A DNA stretch of 36,561 nucleotides from an uncultured Lachnospiraceae bacterium. GTDB taxonomy: Bacteria > Bacillota > Clostridia > Lachnospirales > Lachnospiraceae. The notes beneath the pieces are model-generated. The model was not told the origin of the DNA, made no database searches, and worked only from the letters and a program-made list of their open reading frames with translations. Shown here one piece after another: positions 6,736 through 17,400 of this stretch. The stretch covers positions 1 to 36,561 of the forward strand of contig CANRMC010000010.1 in assembly GCA_947631605.1 (NCBI GenBank). Reading direction: 5' to 3'. The stretch's first letter is position 1. Each line of letters begins with the position of its first letter. Made by a program: the position numbers and the translations under genes.

Positions 6736-9700
6736 TCATTTTTCAACATAGCTTCTTACCGTAGAACCCGGTGCGCTTCCTCCCTTTGGAACAAGGACGA
6801 TATTGATGCCTTCCAAACGTTTCGCATATCCTGCGGTTCCGGCAGGATCGCCATTCTTCGCCCAGCCAAGCCAGCCGAAGGACTGTGCATGGACGCGGTA
6901 GTAAATGTCATAATGCTCCGCCATCTCACCGGTAAGCGTAATGCAGATTGCTTCCAGACGCTTCGCCTGACCGCTTGTTCCTGCCATCGTACCGTTTCTT
7001 CTCCATGTAAGAGGATTCTTCACATCTCCCTGCCAGCCGTAACTCTGAACATGGGTGGTGTAAAGGATATCTCCCGGATACGGCTGATTGGTAAGCTTAA
7101 TCTCAATTCCTTCCAGACGCTTTGCCTGACCGCTTGTTCCGGACATCTGTCCGTTAAACTTCCAACCCTGCCAGCCGATACTCTGGACATGAGTTCTGTA
7201 TGTTACGTTTGGCGTATCGGTTCCGCCAATCTGCGGATCCAGTGAAGAAGTAAGGATGCCGCCTACAACCGGAGAAGTTCCCGCAAGCGCTACATACGGC
7301 TGCTGATATGCAGAAGAAATACCCTCCATCTTCTGATTGAAGCTTTCTCCTTTCTTCACAACGACAATCTGAATACCCTCCAGACGTTTCGCGTATCCTG
7401 CGGTTCCGGCAGGGGCGCCATTCTTTGCCCAGCCGAGCCAGCCATAGGACTGTGCGTGAACACGATAGTAAATATCATATTTATCTTTATCTGCACCTGT
7501 CAGCTGGATCTTAATTGCTTCCAGACGTTTTGCTTCTCCTTCCGTACCGGATGCGTCGCCGTTTGCCGACCATGGCATCCAGCCGTAAGACTGAACATGC
7601 GTTGTATACTGAACGCCCAAATCTACCTTGTGTCCGCTCTCTGCGGAAGCAACATTAATATTAATGCTTTCCAGACGTTTCGCAAGTCCCGAAGTTCCCG
7701 CCATCTGACCGTTCTTCTTCCAATCCTGCCAGCCAAAGCTCTGTACGTGGGTTTTGTACGTCACATCAATATTCGGCACATATGCAGGAGTTGGCGGCGT
7801 TGGTTCCGATATACTTGGACCTGTCTGACCCGGATCTGACGGTTTCGGCTCTGATGGTGTCGGGTCAGGTGTTGGGATCTTTCTCTCGATCGTCAGCGTA
7901 CAGGTTGCTTTGTAACCGCCATCTTCCGTTTCTACCGTAATGACAACTGTACCGGTTTCCCTTACCATAACAGTACCATGATTTGAAACCGTAGCAATCG
8001 CAGTATTGCTGCTGGACCATTTCAGGTTCTTATTCGTAGCGTCTGCCGGAGTGACAGTTGCAGTCAGTGAAAATGCGATTCCGCCGCCATTTTCAAGTAC
8101 TATATGTTTTGTAGTCTCGTTTAACGTTACTCCTGTAACTGCAACCGGAGTTTTGGCAGTACGGATCGTCGTTCCTGCGCTCTTATCACTTTCCAGATAA
8201 TATCCGCTTTTGGATTTCTTTGCGTAGAATGTATAATCCGTATCTGCGGTCAGTCCGGTAAATTCATTGGAAGACTGCCATGTCGTACCGTCTTTGGAAT
8301 ATACACAGCCATCCATTGACTCTAATGTAATACTTGTGTCTGTAACAGATTTCTTCGTCGGTGCTGACGGAGCTTCATATTTCTGGTATACCTTTACTGT
8401 ACATTCAGCTTTTATGTCAGCATTTTCATCGGCGTATGCTGTAATCGTTGCACTTCCTGCACCAACTGCCGTAACTTTTCCGTTTGTCACCGTAGCAATA
8501 CTTGAATCAGAAGTCTTCCAAAGTACTGTTTTATTGGTTGCAGCCTCTGGATTTACTGTAGCATTTAGTGTGTCCGATTCTTTCTCGCCCATTGTCAATG
8601 ATATTTCTTTCTTATCCAGGGTAACACTTTCAACAGAAATTATTTTTGCATTTACCGTAATGGTACAAGTTGCAGTCAGATTAGTTCCATCTGTTGTAGC
8701 CGCTGTTATCGTTGCCGTACCTTCTTGCTTTGCTGTAACCTTTCCGGTTTGGTCTACGGCTGCAACTGTTTCATCATTGCTGCTCCATTTAATTGTTTTA
8801 TTTGTAACATCATTCGGTGTCAGGGTTGCCGTAAGTTGAATTACATTTTGGGTCCCGTCCTCTACAGTAACTTCCGTTTTATCCAATGTGAGTGTTTTCG
8901 CCAGGCGATCAGCCGTTCTAATCTTTGCACTGCTCACATCACTTTCTGTATAATATCCACTAGCCAGTTTTTTTACATAAAATGTGTATTCCGTCGCCGG
9001 TGTAAGTCCAGTAAACTCATTACTTTCCTGCCAATTCAAGTTATCTTTGGAATACTGGCAGCCTTCCTGTTCTACTAATGTAATACTTTCATCCGCTATC
9101 GTTTCAGCAACAGGATCAGCCGGTGTTTCATATTGCTTAAACACTTTCACTGCACAAACATCTGTCTTACATCCATCCACAGTTGTAACCGTAATATCGG
9201 TTATTCCTGGTCCTACCGCAGTCACCTTTCCATTCTCTACGGATGCCACATTTATATCACTGCTTTGCCAAGTCACAGCCTTATTTGTTGCATTACTTGG
9301 CCAAACCGTTGCCTCAAGGGTTTCCGTATTACCATATGTCAAAGAAAGTGAGTTTTTTACAAGTTTAACAGAATCTACAGGTATAACTGTACTTGTAACT
9401 GTCACTTCACAAGACACTGTTTTTCCAGAGCCATCTGTAGTAGAGGCAAGAATTTTGGTTTTACCAGGAGCCACCGCCGTCACATAACCATAAGGATTTA
9501 CAGTAGCAATTCCAGTATCATTACTCTTCCATTCAAGAGTTTGAACTGTTGCGTTAGTTGGTTCAATGGTTGTCTTTATTTGCTTAGCCTCCCCCTGATT
9601 TAAGATAAGCGTCGTTGGATCCATAATAAGACTCGTTATCAATACCGTTGCATCCTTAACTGTAACCAAACATAAAACTTTTATATTACTACCATCCGTT

Positions 9701-11298
9701 GTAGTGGCAGAAATCTCTGCTGTTCCTGCACCAACTGCTGTAATCAATCCATCTTTTACTGTTGCAGCAGCACTATTACTTGTCTCCCATTTAAGTGTTT
9801 TATTTGTGGCATTCTCAGGTAAAACTGTTGGATTTAGCTGATAAGTTTTACCTGGTGCAAGCTCAATACTTCCATCCGTCATTAAGACCTTTTCCACTTC
9901 AATTGCCCCCGTCGATGTTGTTGTTGCCTTAAAGGTAGAAAGGTCGATTTCATAAAAGACTTTCGTATTATTCTTCCAAGTGTACCATACCAGTTTATTA
10001 TTGATAATTGTTGGCACACAATCTGAAAGATTTCCCTCAACACTATGTAAGGAATCTACGGTATTTCCATCCCCGTCTATTTTCTGATAATATACAGTAT
10101 TCTTCTTCGTAGATGAATCTACTCTTGACCAAAGTACTAAATAGCTATTATTTGCCAACTTCACCATATGTGGCGTAGATGCACTTATACTATATTTCTC
10201 ATATTCTGTCAGCCACTTAGTTTCAGCCTTTCCGGTTGTCTTATTCACAACAGATATGAAAATGTTGCGGGTTGTATCTTTGCCTCCTGTTGAAGTACCG
10301 CCTTCCATTACTTTCATACTGCTATTTCCGGCAAATAAATAATTATTATCTGTGACTTCAAAACCACCAAGAGATACATTGAAACTACCATCCGGCATAA
10401 CTGGAACAGAAAATGCCTGAATAATTTCGCATGCATTTCCCGATGTAGAATTTAATTTTCCGGTAGTTATATCTGATCTGTATTTTACAAGCACAATTCC
10501 TGGAGTCCCCTTATTTGTCAGCTCCGCCGATACTATATGATTATCGTCAAACCGAACAAATTGAGCATAAGAATTCATAACACATCCATTAATTTCTGTA
10601 GATGCTGATTTTACCATTTGTGAATCCACAATTGTCATATTGCTAGTATCAAGTATGATTGTTGCACTTCCTTGATCATTCGCTGTATTGCCCGATGTTC
10701 TTGTAAGCATATAGTGGCAGCTACGGATAACCAAATATTTTCCGTATTCTGCAAAGCTTAGACCTCCTTGTTCAAATGCCATAAGAGTATTATTTGTTCC
10801 CGTTAAATTCACGGTTTTTGTAGTAGAAGTATCCCATGTTTTATCGTATTGTATGATTTCCCAACACGAGATGTTATTACTTGCAACCAAACTATTATCT
10901 CTTCCTACAACAATATAGTATTTAGATTCTGATTCATGAAATCCACCAAAGAATGAGTATCCTGTCGGCATTGGAATCTCTTTTGTATTCTGCAGGTTAA
11001 AATTGCTATCATAATACTCAATAACTATTTTTGACACATCATTTGTTGCACCATTACCAATCGCCTGAACTACCATTATCTGATCGTTCGATGTCTTAGT
11101 TATATATGATTTCGTCGTCATTCCATATCCTTGTGTGGTAGCACGGTTCTGGCTCTCAATATTTGTCCCCGTATAGGTTGTGGCGGCCTCTACGGTTGCT
11201 GCGGTTCCCGGAACAGAAAAATTGCTTCCGACTGCCAGTGCCGCTGCCAGTGTAAAAGCAAAAATCCGTTTCAGAACTGTATGTTTCTGCTTCCTCAT
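6736..11298 (-). CDS. Secreted multidomain surface protein: propeller-like N-terminus, six Big_2 domains, two FN3-like domains, six ChW repeats
   Basis: The protein has 1520 aa. A signal peptide (residues 1 to about 38, with the KR/LAAALAVG pattern and an Ala-rich cleavage region) is followed by a beta-rich segment to about 455 that reads like a propeller (repeated YYIVVGRDN- and NYLFAGN-type strands). Residues about 464-1140 hold Ig-like Big_2 domains in the order Big2 x3, FN3-like, Big2 x2, FN3-like, Big2. Each Big_2 has the NATNKTLKW...ATV...G...TAVGAGTA pattern. The FN3-like modules share the EFTGLT..T(E/D)YTFY core. A Pro/Thr-rich linker (about 1140-1170) leads to six ChW repeats. There is no LPXTG-like signal, so attachment is probably through ChW or another non-covalent contact. 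GGGGG lies 11 nt before the ATG. It sits directly downstream of the giant adhesin on the same strand, separated by a strong terminator, so it has its own promoter. Confidence 0.88.
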   Translation of the reverse strand: MRKQKHTVLKRIFAFTLAAALAVGSNFSVPGTAATVEAATTYTGTNIESQNRATTQGYGMTTKSYITKTSNDQIMVVQAIGNGATNDVSKIVIEYYDSNFNLQNTKEIPMPTGYSFFGGFHESESKYYIVVGRDNSLVASNNISCWEIIQYDKTWDTSTTKTVNLTGTNNTLMAFEQGGLSFAEYGKYLVIRSCHYMLTRTSGNTANDQGSATIILDTSNMTIVDSQMVKSASTEINGCVMNSYAQFVRFDDNHIVSAELTNKGTPGIVLVKYRSDITTGKLNSTSGNACEIIQAFSVPVMPDGSFNVSLGGFEVTDNNYLFAGNSSMKVMEGGTSTGGKDTTRNIFISVVNKTTGKAETKWLTEYEKYSISASTPHMVKLANNSYLVLWSRVDSSTKKNTVYYQKIDGDGNTVDSLHSVEGNLSDCVPTIINNKLVWYTWKNNTKVFYEIDLSTFKATTTSTGAIEVEKVLMTDGSIELAPGKTYQLNPTVLPENATNKTLKWETSNSAAATVKDGLITAVGAGTAEISATTTDGSNIKVLCLVTVKDATVLITSLIMDPTTLILNQGEAKQIKTTIEPTNATVQTLEWKSNDTGIATVNPYGYVTAVAPGKTKILASTTDGSGKTVSCEVTVTSTVIPVDSVKLVKNSLSLTYGNTETLEATVWPSNATNKAVTWQSSDINVASVENGKVTAVGPGITDITVTTVDGCKTDVCAVKVFKQYETPADPVAETIADESITLVEQEGCQYSKDNLNWQESNEFTGLTPATEYTFYVKKLASGYYTESDVSSAKIRTADRLAKTLTLDKTEVTVEDGTQNVIQLTATLTPNDVTNKTIKWSSNDETVAAVDQTGKVTAKQEGTATITAATTDGTNLTATCTITVNAKIISVESVTLDKKEISLTMGEKESDTLNATVNPEAATNKTVLWKTSDSSIATVTNGKVTAVGAGSATITAYADENADIKAECTVKVYQKYEAPSAPTKKSVTDTSITLESMDGCVYSKDGTTWQSSNEFTGLTADTDYTFYAKKSKSGYYLESDKSAGTTIRTAKTPVAVTGVTLNETTKHIVLENGGGIAFSLTATVTPADATNKNLKWSSSNTAIATVSNHGTVMVRETGTVVITVETEDGGYKATCTLTIERKIPTPDPTPSEPKPSDPGQTGPSISEPTPPTPAYVPNIDVTYKTHVQSFGWQDWKKNGQMAGTSGLAKRLESININVASAESGHKVDLGVQYTTHVQSYGWMPWSANGDASGTEGEAKRLEAIKIQLTGADKDKYDIYYRVHAQSYGWLGWAKNGAPAGTAGYAKRLEGIQIVVVKKGESFNQKMEGISSAYQQPYVALAGTSPVVGGILTSSLDPQIGGTDTPNVTYRTHVQSIGWQGWKFNGQMSGTSGQAKRLEGIEIKLTNQPYPGDILYTTHVQSYGWQGDVKNPLTWRRNGTMAGTSGQAKRLEAICITLTGEMAEHYDIYYRVHAQSFGWLGWAKNGDPAGTAGYAKRLEGINIVLVPKGGSAPGSTVRSYVEK
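6788..7763 (-). repeat. Six ChW (clostridial hydrophobic W) repeats in two blocks of three
   Basis: Each unit of about 45 aa has the form (Y)xxHxQSxGWxxWxxNGxxxGTxGxAKRLExIxI. Units 3 and 6 are nearly identical (both with YYRVHAQS.GWLGWAKNG), units 1 and 4 are closest to each other, and unit 2 pairs with unit 5. This indicates duplication of a three-repeat block. Unit 5 carries an insertion (GDVKNPLTW). A linker of about 50 residues separates the blocks. Confidence 0.85.
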
Positions 11299-11392
11299 AA
11301 TTAACTGTTACCCCCTTTTTATTTCCGATTCTGCTGCTTAATATTATAGAACATTTTTCCTGCGAATACTATTCATTTTTTTAGAAATTTAA

Positions 11393-11440
11393 GAAAAAAA
11401 TACGCTGATACGGAAATATATTTCTCTCCGTATCAGCGTT
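11393..11440 (-). terminator. Strong terminator after the giant adhesin
   Basis: A perfect 13-bp stem is formed by ACGCTGATACGGA (11402-11414) and its complement (11427-11439), with a 12-nt loop. On the minus strand it is followed by ATTTTTTT. It starts 12 nt beyond the adhesin stop and also presents TTTT on the plus strand, so it could act in both directions. Confidence 0.92.
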
Positions 11441-11451
11441 TTAAGATCATA

Positions 11452-14400
11452 TTACTGCTTCTTTTTCTTTCTGCGATATATAACCCCTGCACCGGCTGCA
11501 GAAATACCTGCCAGAAGCATCCATAGAGCAAGTTTCATTTCGTCACCGGTCTTTGCCGATTGATTCTTGGACGTATCGGAAACATCCGAATCTTCCGTAA
11601 CCACATCTGCATCTTTAGCCGCATCTTGGGAAGGAGCCGCTGTAGTGCCCTGTGTGCCCGGATTCTCTGTCACGGTCGGTTCTTCCGGTTTTTTGTAAGT
11701 ATTCACGAACAACGCATGGTCTTCGCCGCCCGCTCTTACATTCTCTTTCGTATAAACCGCCTCTGCTTCCAGCTGTCCGTCTACATCTGTTACCGTAACC
11801 GTCAGTATCCAGACGCTTTCATCATAAGTATAGCCTTCGGCAGTTCCGATCAATTCTTCTAACTGCATGGTATATACACCCGGTTTCGTGAAGCGGAATT
11901 CGCCAAATTCACCGGTTCCCGGTCCCGTAATATCTATCATCATATCATCCGGCCAGATTACATCCAGGATACAGCTTTCATCCGGCGTGATATAGAAAGT
12001 AAATACTTCCGGAACTTCCGGCGTATCGCCGACTACCGTATTTTCCAGTTTCGGCGTGTATCCTACAGAAAGCGGACGATAGATATTTATAAATGCTGCC
12101 GTCTCAGACACATCTTCGCTTCCTGCCATAACATAATCTTTTCCCGTTACCTGCAGCTTTCCGTCGATATCTTCCACCGTTACCGTCAGGATCCATACAT
12201 TGATATCATAATAATATCCTGTCAATCCGTCATCTTTTTCACGGATCTCAAACTGGTAAACGCCTGCTTTTTTGAAAATGACCGGATCAAATTCCGCATC
12301 GCCGGAACCTGTCACCTGTACGGTTGTAACATCCGGCATCTGCACCTCATCCGCATACTCATCAAGCTTATTCAGGGCAAAGGTAAATGTTTTATCTTCC
12401 GGCGTTTCACCGTCCACTGTCTTGGAAACCGTCGGTGCGTACTGTGTATCAAGCGGCACATAGTCATTTATGAAGACTGCCTCCCGCCTGTTCATCAGAT
12501 GTCCGGTCTCCTCGCCCTGATCCTGACAGGTCTTGCAGGAATAGGTCACTTTCAGACCGAGCACAGCATCCGTATCGGTTACTTCTACCATCAGCGTCCA
12601 CTCTCTATGCTGTTCATACGCATATCCTGTCGGAAGCTCTGCCGGAACCTCTTCCGTGATTGTAAAGGTATATGTGCCATGCTGCGTAAATGTAATACCG
12701 CCAAATTCGGCCCAGCCGGTATCGGTTATATGCACGGTATCTCCGCCATCCGCCGGCATTACCACACGTCCGCCGTAATCTTCATCCGGCGTGATCGTAA
12801 AGTCAAATTCCTGTCCCTTCGGTCTGTCGTGTCCCGTCACAATATTGTGGACATGCGGTACATACGTCCGAGGGATTGCCTGATATACATTCGTAAATGC
12901 GGCTTCGTCCGCAGCCGTTCCATCATGTGAATACTCGGTCTTAACGACTACAAGCTGCGAATTCTGATCCTCCACCGTTACCGTCAGAGTCCAGATATCA
13001 CCGGCGTAATCATAGCCCTGTGCCTCTCCGGTTTCCTCACCGATCATGAAGCGGTAAGTTCCGGCTTTCGTAAAGGCGATCGCATCAAAGAGACTCGTTC
13101 CGCTTCCGGTAACCGTTGTATCCAGCTCGCCTGCGCTGTTTAAGACTGCGCCCTCCGGATTATCCTCGTAAGGTCTCAGATAGAAATTAAACGTATTATC
13201 AACCGGCGGATTTCCTTCCACGGTCTTGGAAACCTTCGCGGTATATTGCGTCTCTTTCACCGTATATTCATTTGTAAAGACTGCCCGGTTATCATTGGAA
13301 GTTCCATCTTCGCAAGTATAGGTATGCCTTATGACTGTAAGGACAGAATCCCGGTCTTCCACTTCAATCTCAACGGTCCAGGTCTTTCCGTCATAGGTAT
13401 AACCCGCTGCCATTTCTTTCGTTTCCCGTATTGTAAAGCGGTAAGTTCCGGCTTTCGTAAATGCGATTTCTTTAAAGCTTCGGATCGTGCCGGACGCCTC
13501 GTATGCAAGGGAATCCGTCGTGATCGCCAGCTCCTTATCCGTAATAGCTGCGCCCTCCGGATTATCTGCCGCAGCTTCAATCGTGAACCGGAAGGGTTCC
13601 GGTTTCGGCGGCCTGCTGTCGCCCGTTACTTTCTTTGCAACCACAGGTGCGTAACGCACTTCTTCCGTCTTGTAAATATTTACAAATTTTGCCGCGTCTG
13701 CATTTTTCTCCGGCGCCGTTACGGTTTCATCCGCAATACCGTTTTTCGTCTGTTCATAAACGCCCGAAGCCGTAAGAACGCCATCCGTATCCGTTACGGT
13801 AACCGTCAGCGTCCAGACGCTTTCATCATAGGAGTAACCCTTCGTGCGTCCTTTATCCTCTGTGATATTAAATGTATATTCTCCTGCTTTCGTAAATCCG
13901 ATTTCACCGAATGTACCTGTGTTCTCACCGTTTATAATTACCGTATCCTGATAATCAGCCGGCCAGATCACGCCGTCTGTACTGCCTTCCGGTTCGATCT
14001 TAAAGGTAAACGGTTTCTCGCCCACGTAGTCGCCTTCAATGGTCTTCTCGACCGCCGGTACAAAACTTGCCGCATCCGGTACATACCGGTTGACAAAATC
14101 CGCGCTGGAAGACTTGTTCACAAGCGGGCTCTGATAAGCTGCATACGCCCGGAGTCTGTGATCGTCATCCACGACTTCAACCGTAAGTGTCCATACCGTT
14201 GTATCGTAAGTATATCCGGTCGGAACGGCCGTCGGCACATTTTCCCATATCTCAAAGGTATAGGTTCCTGCCTTTGTAAAGGTGACTGCCGGGAAGTCTG
14301 CCTTTCCGCCGCCCGTCCGGTTCGTACTCAGTACCGTATCGAGCGTAAGCGGCTGTTTATTTGCCGCGCAGCCGTCGGCAGGCTCCAGCCCTGTCGGTTT

Positions 14401-17400
14401 CAGGGAGAATGTAAATGTCTTCTCCATGCCCTCCGGCACCGGATTGCCCGTAACCGTCTTTGTCACACGCGGCACAAGCCTTGTGCTGATTACCGAATAA
14501 TGATTTGTAAATGTTGCTTCTACCGTGCTGGATTCAGCTGTTCCCGTCTCCGGTTCATAAACAGGAGCTACTTTCAGCTTGCCGTCTACATTCGTAACTT
14601 CAACAGTTAAGATCCAGGCCGCAGCATCATAATCGTAACCATGCGCTTCTCCGGTTTCTTCTGTTATCCGGAACTTGTAAGTGCCTGCCTGATCAAATGT
14701 AATTTCTTCAAAATCTGCTCTGCCCACGCCGGTCACGGAAGCGGTCCGGCTATCCGGCATGATCACTCCGGTGTCTGCTCCTTCTATCTTCTCGATCGCA
14801 AACGTAAATTCTGCTTCATGATTTTCCGGCATCTCTGCGCCTTCTACAACCTTCCGTGCCCAAGGCGTGTAACCGACCGGATCCGCCTCGAACCGGTTCA
14901 CAAAGGTTGCCGTATCTTTCGAAGTATCTCCCCGCCTGTCTCGATATGTGATATCTGCTGTAAGTACCGAAGCTTCATCCGTTACGACCACCGTTACATT
15001 CCAGATCCTGCCGGAATACGTATAGCCTGCCAGATGATGATTTTTCTCCGTGATCTGGAACCGGTACGTTCCCGCCTTTGTAAAGGTGATAGCATCATAA
15101 GACGCCGTTCCTTGTAAATGTGCGCTGTCAGGCGTAATTGTTATCACCTTGTTATCCGGCACGATTGCTCCGTTCTTCGGATTTGCCGTTACGGAAAGTT
15201 CAAATTCAAACGTTTCATCCGTGTTCGGAAGTACGCTGGACGCATCCACCACAAGCTGTTTCGTTACATTCAGCACTGCGGTAGTCTCTGTAACGGCATA
15301 TGCATTTTCAAACGCCGCACTGATATCCGTTACCCCGTCATCCCTTGTATACGTTACCGACTGCACTGTCAGAACGCCGTCTATATCGACAACTTCCACC
15401 GTCACTGTCCAAACGTGTTCGTCATAAGTATATCCCGGCGTACCATCATTATCCTGACGGATTTCAAAGGAATACGTTCCTGCCTTATTAAATGTAATAT
15501 CTCCGAATCTTCCCACTGCGGAATGTGCCTGAAGCTCCTTTGTTCCTACAGAAGCAGAAGCCGCCGCAGGATCCGGAAGTTCTGCGCCTGCCGGATTTCC
15601 GCTTGCTGCAGTCAGGGTAAATGTAAAGGCTTTTTCATCCGGCGTCTCGGCACCGGTGATCGTATCGCTTACAACCGGCTGATACTTCACGGCATCCGGC
15701 GTATAGCTGTTACCAAAGAGCGCCAGCGTTCCGGTCGTACCGTCTTTCAACTGATACGTTGCACTTTCTATCTGAAGCGCACCGCCTGCATCCGAAACGG
15801 TAACCTTAAGCATCCATACCGTTCCGTCATACCCATAACCGTGATCCTGATTCTCCGGAGTAAATTCCGTATTCATTTCACGGATTTCAAAAATATACTC
15901 GCCCTTCACCTTAAATGTGATCGGTTCAAAGGACGCTTTTCCCTGACCGGTAATCTGAATCCGTGAATCCGCCGGCATTTCCACGCTGTCCGAATCCGCA
16001 GTAGTACTTATACCAAAGTAGAAGTTCTTATCTTCACCCTCCGGTACATCGCCGGTTACCTGTTTCTCTACCTCTGCGGTAAATGTTATCGGAGTTACCG
16101 AATACTCATTCGTAAAGAGCGCACGATTCATACTGCTGTCATCGCCTCTGGTATAAGAAACGCTTTCCACGCTTAAAACCGCATCCGTATCTGTCACGAC
16201 GACTGTCAGCGTCCATGGCGCGTCATCATATTTATACCCTTTGACGCCGCCGTTCACTTCCTGAATCGTAAAGTGGTAAGTACCCGCTTTTGCAAATGTA
16301 ATATTTCCGAACTCAGCCATTCCTTCACCGGTTACAGAAGCTGTTGCAGGACTTGGAAGTTCTGCGCCGCCTGCCGGATTTCCGGACTGTTCGCTCAGGG
16401 CAAAGCTGAATATGCTGTCTGACGACGGTTCCGCACCGATTATTTCCTTTGCTGCCTTCGGTGCAAATGTCACCTTCTGCGGTGTGTAAATATTCTCAAA
16501 TTCCGCAGTATCCGCCACGGTTCCGGTTCCTTCTGCCGGCTCCCCTGCTTTCGAATACGAAGCAGTCGCTTCAAGCTGACCGCCGATATCCGTTACTACA
16601 ACAGTAAGCGTCCACTCACTGTCATCATATTTATAGGTGGTATCCTCCGTCTGCTGCGTTTCTTTTATTATGAAGTTATAAGTTCCTTCCTCTGTAAATT
16701 GAATCTCCTGGAAATCACCTGAAACCGTCGGATTCTCGCCCGCCAATGTCTTGAGTGTCAGTTCCACATCCGATGGCAACCGGTAACCAACTGTAGGATT
16801 TTCGGAAGCAGCTTCCAAAGTAAACATAAATTCATGATCGTTTACCGGCGTTCCGTCAATCTTCTTTGTCACAGCCGGCGCGTATTCCGTAGGAAGCGGA
16901 TGGTAGTTATTGCTAAATACTGCTGCCGACTCCGTGCGGCTTCCTGCCTGATATGTGATAGACGTCGGAAGCGTAAGCTGAGAATTCTCGTCCTTTACTT
17001 CTATCTGAACCGTATATACATCACCGGAATAGGTATAACCATTCTTGCCATCATTAACCTCTCGGATTTCAAAGGTATAGGTTCCTGCTTCTTTGAATGT
17101 AACTGCCTCAAATTTCTTATTGCGTGCAGACTCATCAATATAATCAATCTCAAGCGAGGTATTTACCGGAAGTACAACACCGTCTTCTGGATCTGCGGCC
17201 TTCAGCTTTAATTCAAAATGGAACTTCTGTTCATATCCTTCCGGTACTGTTCCTTCCAAAATCTTCTGAACAGGTATCTCATAGGAAACGGTCTTTACTT
17301 CATAATTATTTTCAAAGACTGCATTTTCCGGATTCGTATCTTCACCGGAACCGGCAGCGTCTTCCTTCTGATAAGAATGCGTTTCTTTCAGATATCCATT

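Noticed and set aside
13246-14610. Plus-strand open frame of 454 codons and many similar ones opposite the adhesin
   Set aside because: It is antisense to the repeated domains, has a composition rich in Arg, Cys, Ile and Phe that mirrors the sense codons, and has no ribosome site. It is a shadow of the long coding strand.
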